Part shown: piece by piece, positions 24,698 to 33,269 of the stretch | Layout of the letters: every line of letters begins with the position of its first letter | Position numbering within the stretch: the first letter of the stretch is position 1 | From: DTU036 sp964346475 | GTDB taxonomy: Bacteria > Bacillota > Clostridia > Peptostreptococcales > Acidaminobacteraceae | DNA: 34,349 bases | Direction of reading: 5' to 3' | Assembly (NCBI GenBank): GCA_964346475.1 | Contig: CAYFUM010000017.1 | Coordinates: 1-34,349, forward strand | The notes under the pieces: generated by a model | The model's input: the letters and a program-made list of their open reading frames with translations, nothing else | Database searches by the model: none | What the model was told of the DNA's origin: nothing | Made by a program: the position numbers and the translations under genes

Positions 24698-24726
24698 TTG
24701 ACAGTAAGCTTAGGATTTGTTATTGT
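24698..24726 (+). promoter_or_regulatory. Promoter of the choline kinase/BCCT unit
   Basis: TTGACA (24698-24703, perfect -35) and TATTGT (24721-24726) are spaced by 17 bases, giving a leader of about 35 bases. Confidence 0.6.
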
Positions 24727-24768
24727 TAGGCCAGAAGAATTTTCACGAAAACAAAAAAGGTGGTTTAT

Positions 24769-26559
24769 ATGAACAAAAGAGACTGGGTAATACTAGCAAC
24801 TATAGTTGACAAAGGTTACAAGAGTCACAGAAAACTCTCCGAAAAGACAAGTTATTCAGTGGGTCTTATAAATTCTTCTATAAAAAAACTGATTAGTAAG
24901 CAGTATATAACTAGGGATTATCAGGTTACGGACAAAACCTTTAAGTATATAGAAAAGACCAGGCCAGAAAGAGCTATCATCCTAGCTGCTGGGCCTGGAC
25001 TAAGAATGATGCCCATCAGTAAGACACCAAAAGCCCTCCTAGAGATCAACAATGAGGCCTTGATTGAGAGAGTAATAAAACAGCTGCACAGTGTAGGAAT
25101 TGAAGACATTAATGTTGTGGTTGGTTTTCAAATGGAAAAATTGGAGTTTCTATCCTACAAGTATGATGTAAACCTTATTTATAATGAAGACTATACAAAG
25201 CGTGATAGCCTCTATTCATTGAATCTAGCTAGGGATCTACTGTCTAATAGCTATATTGTGCCTGCTAATGTATGGTTTGCAAAAAATCCTTTTTCACTAA
25301 ACGAGTACTTTTCCTGGTATGCAATATCAGCTTTTCTAGATGATGAGAGTTATCTAAGATTAAACAGAAAGATGGAACTGGTCTATATAGATGATGAGTC
25401 TCCGGGGAACTCCATGATAGGCCTATCTTACTTGACCAGAGAAGATGCCATCAAGATAAAAAGACAACTTGAAGAACTTAATGCCAAAAGAAAATATAGA
25501 AAGGAAACCTGGGAAAGGGCTCTTTTTGTAAAAAACAAACTAATACCCTATGCCAGGGTTATGCTAGGGCAAAGTGCCTATCAGATAAGGACATATGAAG
25601 ATCTTAGAGATCTTGATAGCCATTCCAAGGATCTCACCTCCCAGCATCTAAACCTTATAAGCAGGGTCTTTGAAGTGTCTCCTAGAGAAATCAATTATAT
25701 CTCTGGTCTCTTTAAGGGCATGACAAACAATCTTATGCGCTTTAGCATAGATGAAAAGCCCTATCTTCTAAGAATACCAGGCGCTGGCAGTAACGAACTT
25801 ACCAATAGAAAAAATGAAGCTGCGGTTTACAAGACACTGGAGGGAAAGGAGTTAACCGATAGAATTGTCTACATCTCAGGGAAAACTGGTTATAAGATTG
25901 CCCACTACTGGGAAGACTCCCGCACCTGTAATAGTGATAATCCAGAGGATGTTAAAGCCTGCATGATACACCTAAGAAAACTTCACGACATGAAATTAAA
26001 GGTAGACCATAGCTTCAATCCCATAAGTCTTTTAAAAGACTATGAAACTCTTCTTAGTGAAGCTCCCTCCTTTAAAGACTATTATAGTACCAGAGAGAAA
26101 ATAATGCAGCTGGATAAAATCCTCAGCCTTTTACCAAGGGAAGAGAGCTTATGCCACATTGATCCTGTCAGCGACAACTTTTTATTTGTAAGTGATGAGG
26201 TTTATCTTATAGATTGGGAATACGCTGGAATGAGTGATCCTACCATAGATGTAGCCATGTTCTGTATTTATGCCGACTTTGACAAGGATCAAATCGACAA
26301 GACCATGGAGATTTACTTTAATAGGGAACCTACAATCCTGGAGCGATTTAAAATCTACTCCTACGCAGCCATGGCCGGCCTTCTCTGGTCAGTTTGGTGC
26401 GACTATAAAAACCAATTTGGTATAAATTATGGTAAATATGCTATAAAACAATATCGATATGCTAGAAACTTCCATAAACACGCCACAGAGCTTATTAAAG
26501 ACCCTATACTAAAAGAACTTATAAGCCAAAAAGAATTGGAAGTAAAAAATGAAAAGTAG
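24769..26559 (+). CDS. Winged helix - nucleotidyltransferase (LicC-like) - choline kinase (LicA-like) fusion
   Basis: A 596-aa three-part protein. Residues 1-62 look like a winged-helix DNA-binding domain (KRDWVILATIVDKGY, then SVGLINSSIKKL). Residues about 66-290 are a sugar-nucleotidyltransferase/CTP:phosphocholine cytidylyltransferase-like domain (AAGPGLRMMP and TPKALLEI). Residues about 305-596 are an APH/choline kinase domain with the complete catalytic HIDPVSDN and the metal-binding LIDWEYAG. The position where relatives as I remember them read PCD(I/L)W is PANVW here, so the metal-binding Asp may be lost. The start is ATG at 24769 (AAGGTGG with 5-base spacing); the in-frame GTG at 24760 overlaps the ribosome site. 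It overlaps a BCCT transporter gene by 11 bases, which supports choline as substrate, for phosphocholine surface decoration or choline trapping. Confidence 0.88.
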   Translation: MNKRDWVILATIVDKGYKSHRKLSEKTSYSVGLINSSIKKLISKQYITRDYQVTDKTFKYIEKTRPERAIILAAGPGLRMMPISKTPKALLEINNEALIERVIKQLHSVGIEDINVVVGFQMEKLEFLSYKYDVNLIYNEDYTKRDSLYSLNLARDLLSNSYIVPANVWFAKNPFSLNEYFSWYAISAFLDDESYLRLNRKMELVYIDDESPGNSMIGLSYLTREDAIKIKRQLEELNAKRKYRKETWERALFVKNKLIPYARVMLGQSAYQIRTYEDLRDLDSHSKDLTSQHLNLISRVFEVSPREINYISGLFKGMTNNLMRFSIDEKPYLLRIPGAGSNELTNRKNEAAVYKTLEGKELTDRIVYISGKTGYKIAHYWEDSRTCNSDNPEDVKACMIHLRKLHDMKLKVDHSFNPISLLKDYETLLSEAPSFKDYYSTREKIMQLDKILSLLPREESLCHIDPVSDNFLFVSDEVYLIDWEYAGMSDPTIDVAMFCIYADFDKDQIDKTMEIYFNREPTILERFKIYSYAAMAGLLWSVWCDYKNQFGINYGKYAIKQYRYARNFHKHATELIKDPILKELISQKELEVKNEK

Positions 26560-28096
26560 TAAATTGATAAAGAAGCTAGACCTCTCACTGATAGTTCTAC
26601 CTCTAATTACGGTAATAGGGCTAAACCTGGTCTTTATGATCTATCCTGAAAAGTCTACTACCATAACAGATGCTATTAGAGGTTTTCTGGGAAATGAACT
26701 CGGCTTTTTCTATATTTTGATTGGTCTAGGTATCCTAATTACAACCCTCTACATAGCCTTTTCAGACTACGGAAAAATCTTCTTAGGTGATACTCCCAAG
26801 CCCCTATACTCTGACTACAAATGGGCTACCATGATCTTCACAGGGGTTTTTGCCGCGGATATCATCTTCTATTCCTTTATTGAATGGGCTCTTTATGCTG
26901 GAGAGCCAAGGATTGAGGAATTAGGAGGCGTTCAGGAATGGGCGTCGACCTTTCCCCTATTCCACTGGGGTCCAATCCCCTGGGCCTTTTATGTTATGTT
27001 AGCAGTCGCCTTTGCCTTTATGCTACACGTACGTGGCACCAGTAAACAAAAATTCTCCGAGGCTTGTAGACCAATCCTTGGAGATAGAGTGGACAAAGCT
27101 CCGGGGAAAATAATTGACTTCATAGCTATTTCTGCTCTTATAGCAGGAACAGCAACAACCTTTTCACTGGCAACCCCCCTCTTAGCCGCTGCTCTTAGCA
27201 GGGTTTTTGGAATTCAAATGTCGCCTTTGCTTACAATAATCGTACTGGCAATTATTGCCCTGGTCTACACCATATCAGTTCTTAGTGGTATGGAGGGTAT
27301 AATAAAATCTGCTTCAATATGTACAAATATATTTATAGCTCTACTCATCTTTTTTCTATTCTTTGGAGGTCAATTTAGGTACATCGTAGAAACAGGTATT
27401 TCTTCTCTTGGGAATCTAACCCAAAATTTCATTTCTATGTCTACCTGGATGGACCCACTTAGAACCTCTGGAGATGGAGTAAACGGCTTTGTACAAAACT
27501 GGACAATTTTCTACTGGGCCTACTGGATGGCCTGGTGTGTAGCTACACCTTTTTTCATAGGTATGATTAGCAAGGGTAGAACCATTAAGAATGTAATTTT
27601 AGGGACCTATGGCTACGGCCTAGCAGGGACCTTTCTATCCTTTATAGTATTTGGAAACTACGGCCTATCCCAACAAATGGCAGGAAAGCTTGACATAATA
27701 GGCATGGTGGCAGAGGGCAAGGACATCAACATGGGAATAATTTCAATCTTCGAGACCATGCCCCTGACTAACTTCCTTCTGATTGCACTTTTTATTATGA
27801 TGGTTACCTTCTACTCAACCACCTTTGACTCCATAACCCTGGTAGTTTCAGCCTACTCCTACAAAGACCTCCATCCAGGAGAAGGGTCCTCCAAATCAAT
27901 ACGTGCCTTCTGGGCTATGATGTTTATAATTTTCCCTGTAGCTTTAATCTTTGCAGAAAACTCTATAAACTCTCTCCAGTCGGTTTCTATCATAGCCGCC
28001 TTCCCCATAGGTCTAGTCTTCCTCCTGATTATTGCTAGCTTTTTTAAGGATGCTAGAAGCTACTTAAAACAGGGGAAAGGTAGAGTAAAAAAATAG
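26549..28096 (+). CDS. BCCT-family choline/betaine/carnitine transporter
   Basis: A 515-aa, 12-helix importer of quaternary ammonium compounds. The BCCT signature region NWTIFYWAYWMAWCVATPFF followed by ISKGRTIK (about residues 311-350) is clear, and earlier FIEWALY and FHWGPIPWAFY fit the family. It overlaps the choline-kinase-like gene, so uptake and phosphorylation of choline are probably coupled, as with LicB and LicA. The unusually short cytoplasmic C-terminus (YLKQGKGRVKK) lacks the long osmosensing tail of BetP, consistent with a nutritional carrier. Two terminators follow. Confidence 0.93.
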   Translation: MKSSKLIKKLDLSLIVLPLITVIGLNLVFMIYPEKSTTITDAIRGFLGNELGFFYILIGLGILITTLYIAFSDYGKIFLGDTPKPLYSDYKWATMIFTGVFAADIIFYSFIEWALYAGEPRIEELGGVQEWASTFPLFHWGPIPWAFYVMLAVAFAFMLHVRGTSKQKFSEACRPILGDRVDKAPGKIIDFIAISALIAGTATTFSLATPLLAAALSRVFGIQMSPLLTIIVLAIIALVYTISVLSGMEGIIKSASICTNIFIALLIFFLFFGGQFRYIVETGISSLGNLTQNFISMSTWMDPLRTSGDGVNGFVQNWTIFYWAYWMAWCVATPFFIGMISKGRTIKNVILGTYGYGLAGTFLSFIVFGNYGLSQQMAGKLDIIGMVAEGKDINMGIISIFETMPLTNFLLIALFIMMVTFYSTTFDSITLVVSAYSYKDLHPGEGSSKSIRAFWAMMFIIFPVALIFAENSINSLQSVSIIAAFPIGLVFLLIIASFFKDARSYLKQGKGRVKK

Positions 28097-28118
28097 AGAG
28101 TCCCTACTCTCTATTTTT
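28091..28118. terminator. Bidirectional terminator after the BCCT gene
   Basis: AAATAGAGAGT (28091-28101) and ACTCTCTATTT (28106-28116) form an 11-bp perfect stem. A- and T-runs flank it, so it can serve both converging units. Confidence 0.85.
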
Positions 28119-28136
28119 AGGTGTGCACTTTATGGT

Positions 28137-28166
28137 GTTGGTGATGAAAATCATCAACGCTTTTTT
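28137..28166 (+). terminator. Second terminator on the plus strand
   Basis: GTTGGTGAT (28137-28145) pairs with ATCATCAAC (28150-28158) around a GAAA tetraloop and is followed by GC and TTTTTT. The T-run overlaps the stop codon of the converging amidohydrolase gene. Confidence 0.65.
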
Positions 28167-29501
28167 ATTCGAACTTCTTGCCCATTTTGTAAACTGAATT
28201 AATCTCAAAGAGAGTGTCAAGATTCTCTAGGGGATTTTCATCTAGGACAAGAAAATCCGCATATTTGTCTACCTCTAGACTTCCATACTCCTGGTCTATG
28301 CCTAGAAGCTCAGCACTAGATCTTGTGGATGCCACTAGAGCGTCCATTAGACCCATCCCACACTGAACCATAAGCTTTATCTCAGTAGGAGCACTGCCAT
28401 GAGGATTATAAGGAGTACCAGAATCGGTGCCCATTGCTATTTTCACACCGGCATTATAGGCCCTGGTAAAGCTTTCCATGTGGTATTTCATTACATAATT
28501 TGATTTGTCCACAGCATACTTTGGAATACCAGCTTCTACGCCGTTTTCTACAATGAAATAGGGAGCGACTAGGGTGGGTACTAGATATACTCCTTTTTCA
28601 AGCATTAAGTTAATGGTTTCATCATCTAAGAATATTCCGTGTTCAACTGAATCAATACCTGCTAAAACAGCATTTTTTATACCCTCGGTTCCCTGGGCAT
28701 GGGTAGAGGTTTTCTTCCCGGCCTTATGGGCCTCTTCTATGGCTGTTTTCATCTCCTCCATGGAAAGCTGAGGACTTCCAGGCTCAACTCCCTTGGTGAT
28801 GACACCACCCGTAGCCATAATTTTAACTAGGTCAGCCCCAGCCTTGAGCTGTTCTCTGGCGGCCTTTCTCGTCTCTTCAGGACCATCGGCCTCTCTTCCC
28901 ACAAACCAGCCATGGCCACCTGTCATGGTTACAACCTTGCCTGCAGNNNNNNNNNNNNNNNNNNNNNNNNNNNNNNNNNNNNNNNNNNNNNNNNNNNNNN
29001 NNNNNNNNNNNNNNNNNNNNNNNNNNNNNNNNNNNNNNNNNNNNNNTCTCTTCCCACAAACCAGCCATGGCCACCTGTCATGGTTACAACCTTGCCTGCA
29101 GCCAGAAAACCAGGCCCTTCTACCAGACCCTCATTTACAGCATCCCTAAGATCAAAATCTATAGATGCCGGTGCTCCCAGGTCTCTAAAAAAAGTTGTTC
29201 CAGCCCTGAGGTGCTTTTTTAGGTTGTTGGCTGCCCTAAGAGTAGTCTTAGCAATAGACTCTGAAGCCATAAGGGAAGTGGGATCACCTACGGGCTCCAT
29301 TGTAATGTGGACGTGGGCGTTTATAAGTCCCGGCATTACTGTCTTGCCCTCAAGTTCAACTACCTTACCACTATAGCCTTCCTTGGAACCTTGACCAAGC
29401 TCTACTATCTTTTTGTCCTCTACTATCATATAGCTGTCTTTAAGGGGCTCTCCCCCTCTTCCATCAATAAGAGTAAATCCCCTATATAAAACTTTTTCCA
29501 T
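28165..29501 (-). CDS. M38-like metal-dependent amidohydrolase, interrupted by an assembly gap
   Basis: A cytoplasmic amidohydrolase of the imidazolonepropionase/Xaa-Pro dipeptidase-like branch. Motifs: NAHVH (HxH) near residue 62, the lysine in LVKIMATGG, His in THAQGTEG and VEHGIF, and the Asp in AMGTDSG. All metal-site residues are present. The gene is split by 100 N's (28947-29046) with an exact 55-bp duplication either side. Removing 155 bases joins GGHGWFVGR to EADGPEETRK in frame and gives an intact 393-aa protein, the normal family length. It is therefore not a pseudogene. It lies 9 bases downstream of a permease gene and probably hydrolyses the imported substrate. Confidence 0.9.
28892..29101. 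other. 100-N scaffold gap with a 55-bp duplicated flank (artefact)
   Basis: 28892-28946 and 29047-29101 are identical over 55 bases and flank exactly 100 N's (28947-29046). The second gap in this window has the same 55-base repeat length, which points to a k=55 graph overlap that a scaffolder did not collapse. Confidence 0.95.
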
Positions 29502-29510
29502 AACTATCTC

Positions 29511-30829
29511 CTATACTAAATTTGCCATAAAACCGGCTAGTAAGACCGATGCCACTGTAACTGTTACAAAGCCGGCCACCAGCATTTTTGGTAGTATTAT
29601 ATCTAAAATAAGCTTTTTTTCCTCCGGTGTACTTCCATTAGACCTGGCTACCTCATTGGAGAGAATATAGGTTGCAGGAAAACCAAAGAGAGCTGAAGCT
29701 CCAATGGCTATAGCCATGTTCAGGGGTACCTTTATGAGCTTTCCTAAAACACTGGAAAATAATACAATTCCTATGGTGCCAAGGCATAGGCTGACCACTA
29801 TAGGAAAGAGCAGTGAAAGCAGCATCTCAGGAGTGGCCAGAGCCAGACTGCCAAAGATTGGAGCCATAAGTGCTGTCATTGCAAGACCAAAGGAATTGGC
29901 CTTGGTCATGACATTTTTCTCTAAAAAGCCCAGTTCTGAAAAGACTATCCCACCTACCAGACACATTACATAGTTATGAACTATTCCTCCGGTAAAACCA
30001 GCTAGTTTGAAACTTATAACAGCAACAATAGCTGTCTTAGCCAGAAGCATGTAGGTAGACTGAAGTTCTTCTGGCAGTGGAGGTATAAGCCTCTTCTTCT
30101 CTGCCTTGGCCTCCTTTTTTTCCTCTTCAACCTCAAAACAATCCTTATTCTTTAGAATAGACTTTGCCTCCTTATTTAGAAAATAAGTTGCTACAGGAAG
30201 GCCAAAGAAGGTCTGCACAGACACAAGAAGGGTGGCAAAAACTGCAAGTTCCGCCATTCCCTTGGCTGTTGCTGCTTCTCCCATTATAATGGCTGCAACA
30301 ACGCCACCGGATATGGGAGGAGCGGAAACTACTGCGTATTCCCTACCAAGAATAGGNNNNNNNNNNNNNNNNNNNNNNNNNNNNNNNNNNNNNNNNNNNN
30401 NNNNNNNNNNNNNNNNNNNNNNNNNNNNNNNNNNNNNNNNNNNNNNNNNNNNNNNNCGCCACCGGATATGGGAGGAGCGGAAACTACTGCGTATTCCCTA
30501 CCAAGAATAGGGCTTCCCACTATAAAGAGAAAAATTCCTATTCCAATTACTGCTCCCACAGCAATTATTACTGTTTTCCACTGAGCAATAAGATCATCAA
30601 AATCCAGTAGGGTTCCCATATGGGTAATAAGAAAACCTATCATTAATGCTCCAAAGCCCGTAAGCTGGGCATCAGTAAAGAGCGTAGGGGGTATTCCCAT
30701 CCAAAAACCCACAAGCAAGAGGGTTGCAGCAACAAACATCATGGGTATCATGGATTTGGTTTTCGTCGATACCCAGTCTCCAACGGCAAAAACAATTAAC
30801 ACATAGGTAATAGCCAACAATGAGTCCAT
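29511..30829 (-). CDS. Predicted polytopic permease, interrupted by an assembly gap
   Basis: A highly hydrophobic protein with about 10 membrane helices and a charged central loop (residues about 175-195, rich in Lys/Glu). I cannot name the family firmly; the two-fold layout with a Gly-rich APPISGG region resembles Na+/glutamate (GltS) or 2-hydroxycarboxylate type carriers. The gap (30357-30456) and one copy of the 55-bp duplication should be removed; APPISGG then continues into VVAAIIMGEAATAKG and the protein is 387 aa with no break. It has a strong promoter with an embedded palindrome. The amidohydrolase gene 9 bases downstream suggests import of its substrate. Confidence 0.78.
30302..30511. 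other. Second 100-N scaffold gap with a 55-bp duplicated flank (artefact)
   Basis: 30302-30356 and 30457-30511 are identical 55-mers around 100 N's (30357-30456). Collapsing them restores the permease frame, so no real sequence is missing. Confidence 0.95.
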
Positions 30830-30861
30830 AACCTTCCTCCTAAAATAGTATAATAGCTCTT

Positions 30862-30890
30862 AGTATATTGTAACAATTGTCACAAGTCAA
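30862..30890 (-). promoter_or_regulatory. Strong promoter of the permease-amidohydrolase unit with embedded palindrome
   Basis: On the minus strand, TTGACT (30890-30885) and TATACT (30867-30862) have a 17-base spacer. The spacer plus one base (30868-30885) reads TTGTAACAATTGTCACAA on the plus strand, a near-perfect 18-bp palindrome with one mismatched pair. Its ends resemble Rex half sites (TTGTGA/TCACAA). A repressor bound here would block RNA polymerase. Confidence 0.65.
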
Positions 30891-30992
30891 CTAGAATCTA
30901 ACTATTTTGAAAAGTATTTTAGGATATAAGCCAGAACCAGAATCGGCTATTACATTAATTTATTCAAGTTCAAATCTTATTTATTTTTATTC

Positions 30993-32171
30993 TTAAACCA
31001 AAAAATCCAGGGCTGTCTGAACCAAAAGAGCACTGCCTAGGTAAAAATAACTCTCGTCTAGATCAAATTTAGGATTATGATGAGGAAAATACTCCCCATC
31101 AATCATAGCTGGGTTGGACAGAAAAATATAGGTTCCCGGTGCCTTCTCAAGAAAATAAGCCATATCTTCAGCTCCCATTACAGGATCTTTTAAAACAACA
31201 ATATCATCTCTATCCATTATTTTTTCAGCTGACTGCCTAAAAAAATCTGTAAAGGCCTGGTCATTTATAAGTGGGGGATATTTAAAGTCATACTTGACAA
31301 AACTCTCAGCCTGCATGGCCGAGGCTATTCCCGAGGTCACCTCCTCTATCCTTCTTGCAATTCTCTTTCTAGTGCCATTATCAAAGGTCCTAACGGTGCC
31401 TTCCATTTCCACCTCATCGGGGATTATATTGGTGTTATACCCTCCCTTTATCTTGGTAATGGAAAGAACAGCAGGGTCTATAGCAGCGGTTTCTCTACTG
31501 ATTAGCATTTGAAGGGCGCTTATAATCTCTGCCGATATAGTGATAGGATCCACTGAATCCTGGGGATAGGCAGCGTGGGACCCCTTGCCCCTAATTTTTA
31601 TGAAAAGCCTGTCGGCAGCAGCCATCATGGGGCCATATTTAATACCTATTTTCCCCGGTGCTATGTCACCATGCAGGTTACCATTATGGATTCCCACAAC
31701 GGCATCCACCTTAGGATTATCCATAACTCCAGCTTCTACCATTGGAAGAGCACCACCTGGAGACTCCTCAGCAGGTTGGAAAAGAAGCTTCACGCTTCCC
31801 TTTAATAGGTGGCTGTTTTCCTTTAAAACCTTGGCAGCCCCCAGCAGCATAGCCATATGACCATCATGGCCACAGGCATGCATGTTGCCATTGGTGGATG
31901 CAAAATCTAGGCCAGTCTCTTCACCCACGGGAAGACCATCCATATCAGCTCGCAGGGCCAGGGTTTTACCTTCACCTGCTCCTTTAATGAGACCTACTAT
32001 GGCTGAGCCATCTAAAATTTCTTCATAGTCAATGCCCAGTTCTTCCAGGACCTTTTTAACATAGCTGGTAGTCCTTGGTAGGTTAAACTCTAGCTCTGGA
32101 AATCCATGGAGGTCCCTCCTCCATCCTATAATCTGATCTTCAATTGCCTTTACTTTTTCAACAACATTCAA
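30993..32171 (-). CDS. M20D-family amidohydrolase (N-acyl amino acid/hippurate hydrolase type)
   Basis: A metal-dependent hydrolase of about 392 aa. Motifs: WRRDLHGFPELEF at the N-terminus, MHACGHDGHM at about 102-111, FQPAEESPGG with the catalytic Glu, MGAEDMAYFLE, and a C-terminal HHNPKFDLDE. These match IAA-amino-acid hydrolase/HipO-like proteins, shorter than the AbgA-like protein at 22399. An in-frame GTG at 32180 overlaps the AGGAGG ribosome site, so the TTG at 32171, eight bases after it, is the likelier start. It is on the same strand as the permease and amidohydrolase genes but separated by 163 bases that carry their promoter. Confidence 0.92.
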   Translation of the reverse strand: MNVVEKVKAIEDQIIGWRRDLHGFPELEFNLPRTTSYVKKVLEELGIDYEEILDGSAIVGLIKGAGEGKTLALRADMDGLPVGEETGLDFASTNGNMHACGHDGHMAMLLGAAKVLKENSHLLKGSVKLLFQPAEESPGGALPMVEAGVMDNPKVDAVVGIHNGNLHGDIAPGKIGIKYGPMMAAADRLFIKIRGKGSHAAYPQDSVDPITISAEIISALQMLISRETAAIDPAVLSITKIKGGYNTNIIPDEVEMEGTVRTFDNGTRKRIARRIEEVTSGIASAMQAESFVKYDFKYPPLINDQAFTDFFRQSAEKIMDRDDIVVLKDPVMGAEDMAYFLEKAPGTYIFLSNPAMIDGEYFPHHNPKFDLDESYFYLGSALLVQTALDFLV

Positions 32172-32230
32172 TTTTTCCACCTCCTAAATCTACTTTCTCT
32201 CAATTTACCCCTATTAGGAGAGTTTACTCA

Positions 32231-32279
32231 AGACATACCAGGCCCCATTTAGTTTAAGAACTAAATGGGGCCTATGTCT
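32231..32279. repeat. Long hairpin in the divergent gap before padR
   Basis: Perfect 15-base arms 32240-32254 and 32259-32273 enclose a 4-base loop (TAAG). An outer 6-bp stem (32231-32236 with 32274-32279) is separated from them by a 3-base bulge on one side. There is no T-run on either strand, so it is not a normal terminator. It lies between two divergent genes. The rest of 32172-32417 is AT-rich with the padR promoter. Confidence 0.8.
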
Positions 32280-32383
32280 AAAACCACCTAAAAAGCCTGG
32301 CTAATTAATCTCAAAAGTAATAATAATTCTTAAAGTGACTCCCCTTGGCTTATCCAGTCTTTTGCGCTACTATCTGTATTGTG

Positions 32384-32407
32384 CATATAGTATGAAAACA
32401 TATAGTA
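32384..32407 (+). promoter_or_regulatory. Direct repeat at the padR promoter
   Basis: CATATAGTA occurs at 32384-32392 and again at 32399-32407, 15 bases apart, just before the ribosome site. TATAGT at 32386-32391 may be the -10, with TTGCGC at 32362-32367 as a weak -35. It may be an autoregulation site for the PadR protein. Confidence 0.45.
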
Positions 32408-32417
32408 AGGAGGTAGG

Positions 32418-32783
32418 ATGGACAAGCTTGAAGCAATATTTTGTTCCAACAATAAAAACTCAACTGGGCGTTTTATAGAAGCAGCTCTGCTTTCTTTGCT
32501 GGAGGAAGAGGCTTCCTATGGTTATAGCCTGATGGAGAAACTAGAGATTTTCGGTTTAGATAGAGAATCCATTGATAGCTCCCTAGTCTATAGAAATCTT
32601 CGGAGCATGGAAAAAAGAGGACTAATACACTCTGACTGGCAGGCCAGCACTCAGGGGCCTAGAAAAAGAATTTATGAGATCACTGATCTTGGAAGGCAGT
32701 CCCTTAAGATCTGGGTGGACCTACTGGTCAGCAGGAAAAATACTTTAGAGTCAATTATTAATTATTATAAGAGGAATAAATAG
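32418..32783 (+). CDS. PadR-family transcriptional regulator
   Basis: A 121-aa winged-helix regulator. The PadR core is evident: FIEAALLSLLEEEASYGYSL, then SLVYRNLRSMEKRGLI (recognition helix and wing), and GPRKRIYEITDLGRQSL. A 16-residue N-terminal extension with Cys and Asn (CSNNKNSTG) precedes it. The ribosome site AAGGAGG fits the ATG. It is the first gene of a unit with two permease-like proteins and a Crp/Fnr regulator, which it probably controls; the inducer is unknown. Confidence 0.92.
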   Translation: MDKLEAIFCSNNKNSTGRFIEAALLSLLEEEASYGYSLMEKLEIFGLDRESIDSSLVYRNLRSMEKRGLIHSDWQASTQGPRKRIYEITDLGRQSLKIWVDLLVSRKNTLESIINYYKRNK

Positions 32784-32791
32784 AGGTAACG

Positions 32792-33268
32792 ATGCAGACA
32801 AAGATTTTTTACGGGGTAGCTATAGGCCTAACCCTGCTGTCCTATTTCAAAGATAAAAAGAAAACTAAGATGTCACTGAAAAAAGCTTGGAAATCCTTTG
32901 AGAACATCCTTCCCCAGATGCTGGGAATGATAAGCACCATAGGTATAATAATTGCTTTTTTAAGCCCCGAATCTATTAGCAAGGTAATAGGGGGTTCCTC
33001 GGGCTGGCTGGGGGTAATCGTCGGTGCAGTTCTAGGCTCTGTCACCCTTATACCCGCCTTTGTTGCCTTTCCCATGGCAGCAATTCTCCTTGAAAATGGC
33101 GCAGGCTACATGCAGCTCAGTGCCTTTATATCCACCCTTACCATGGTAGGTCTTATCACCCTTCCCATGGAAATTAAATTCTTTGGTAGAAAATTTGCAT
33201 TTTTAAGGAACCTACTGGCCTTTATTCTGGCCTTTGTTGTTGCCTTTGTCATAGGAAAGGTGGTTTAA
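32792..33268 (+). CDS. Half-size permease, DUF318/ArsP-like (N-terminal-type half)
   Basis: A 158-aa membrane protein with about four helices. The conserved core is GGSSGWLGVIVGAVLGSVTLIPAFVAFPMAA, including the Pro-rich helix typical of the UPF0718/ArsP_1 permease family (PF03773). Family members are normally one chain of about 300 aa or more; here two separate genes each encode one repeat. It starts 8 bases after padR and ends 1 base before the second half. The substrate is unknown; some relatives export organoarsenicals. Confidence 0.82.
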   Translation: MQTKIFYGVAIGLTLLSYFKDKKKTKMSLKKAWKSFENILPQMLGMISTIGIIIAFLSPESISKVIGGSSGWLGVIVGAVLGSVTLIPAFVAFPMAAILLENGAGYMQLSAFISTLTMVGLITLPMEIKFFGRKFAFLRNLLAFILAFVVAFVIGKVV

Positions 33269-33269
33269 G

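Noticed and set aside
28892..29101. A tandem or CRISPR-like repeat in the amidohydrolase gene
   Set aside because: The two copies flank exactly 100 N's, and the same 55-bp length recurs at the other gap, so it is an assembly overlap.
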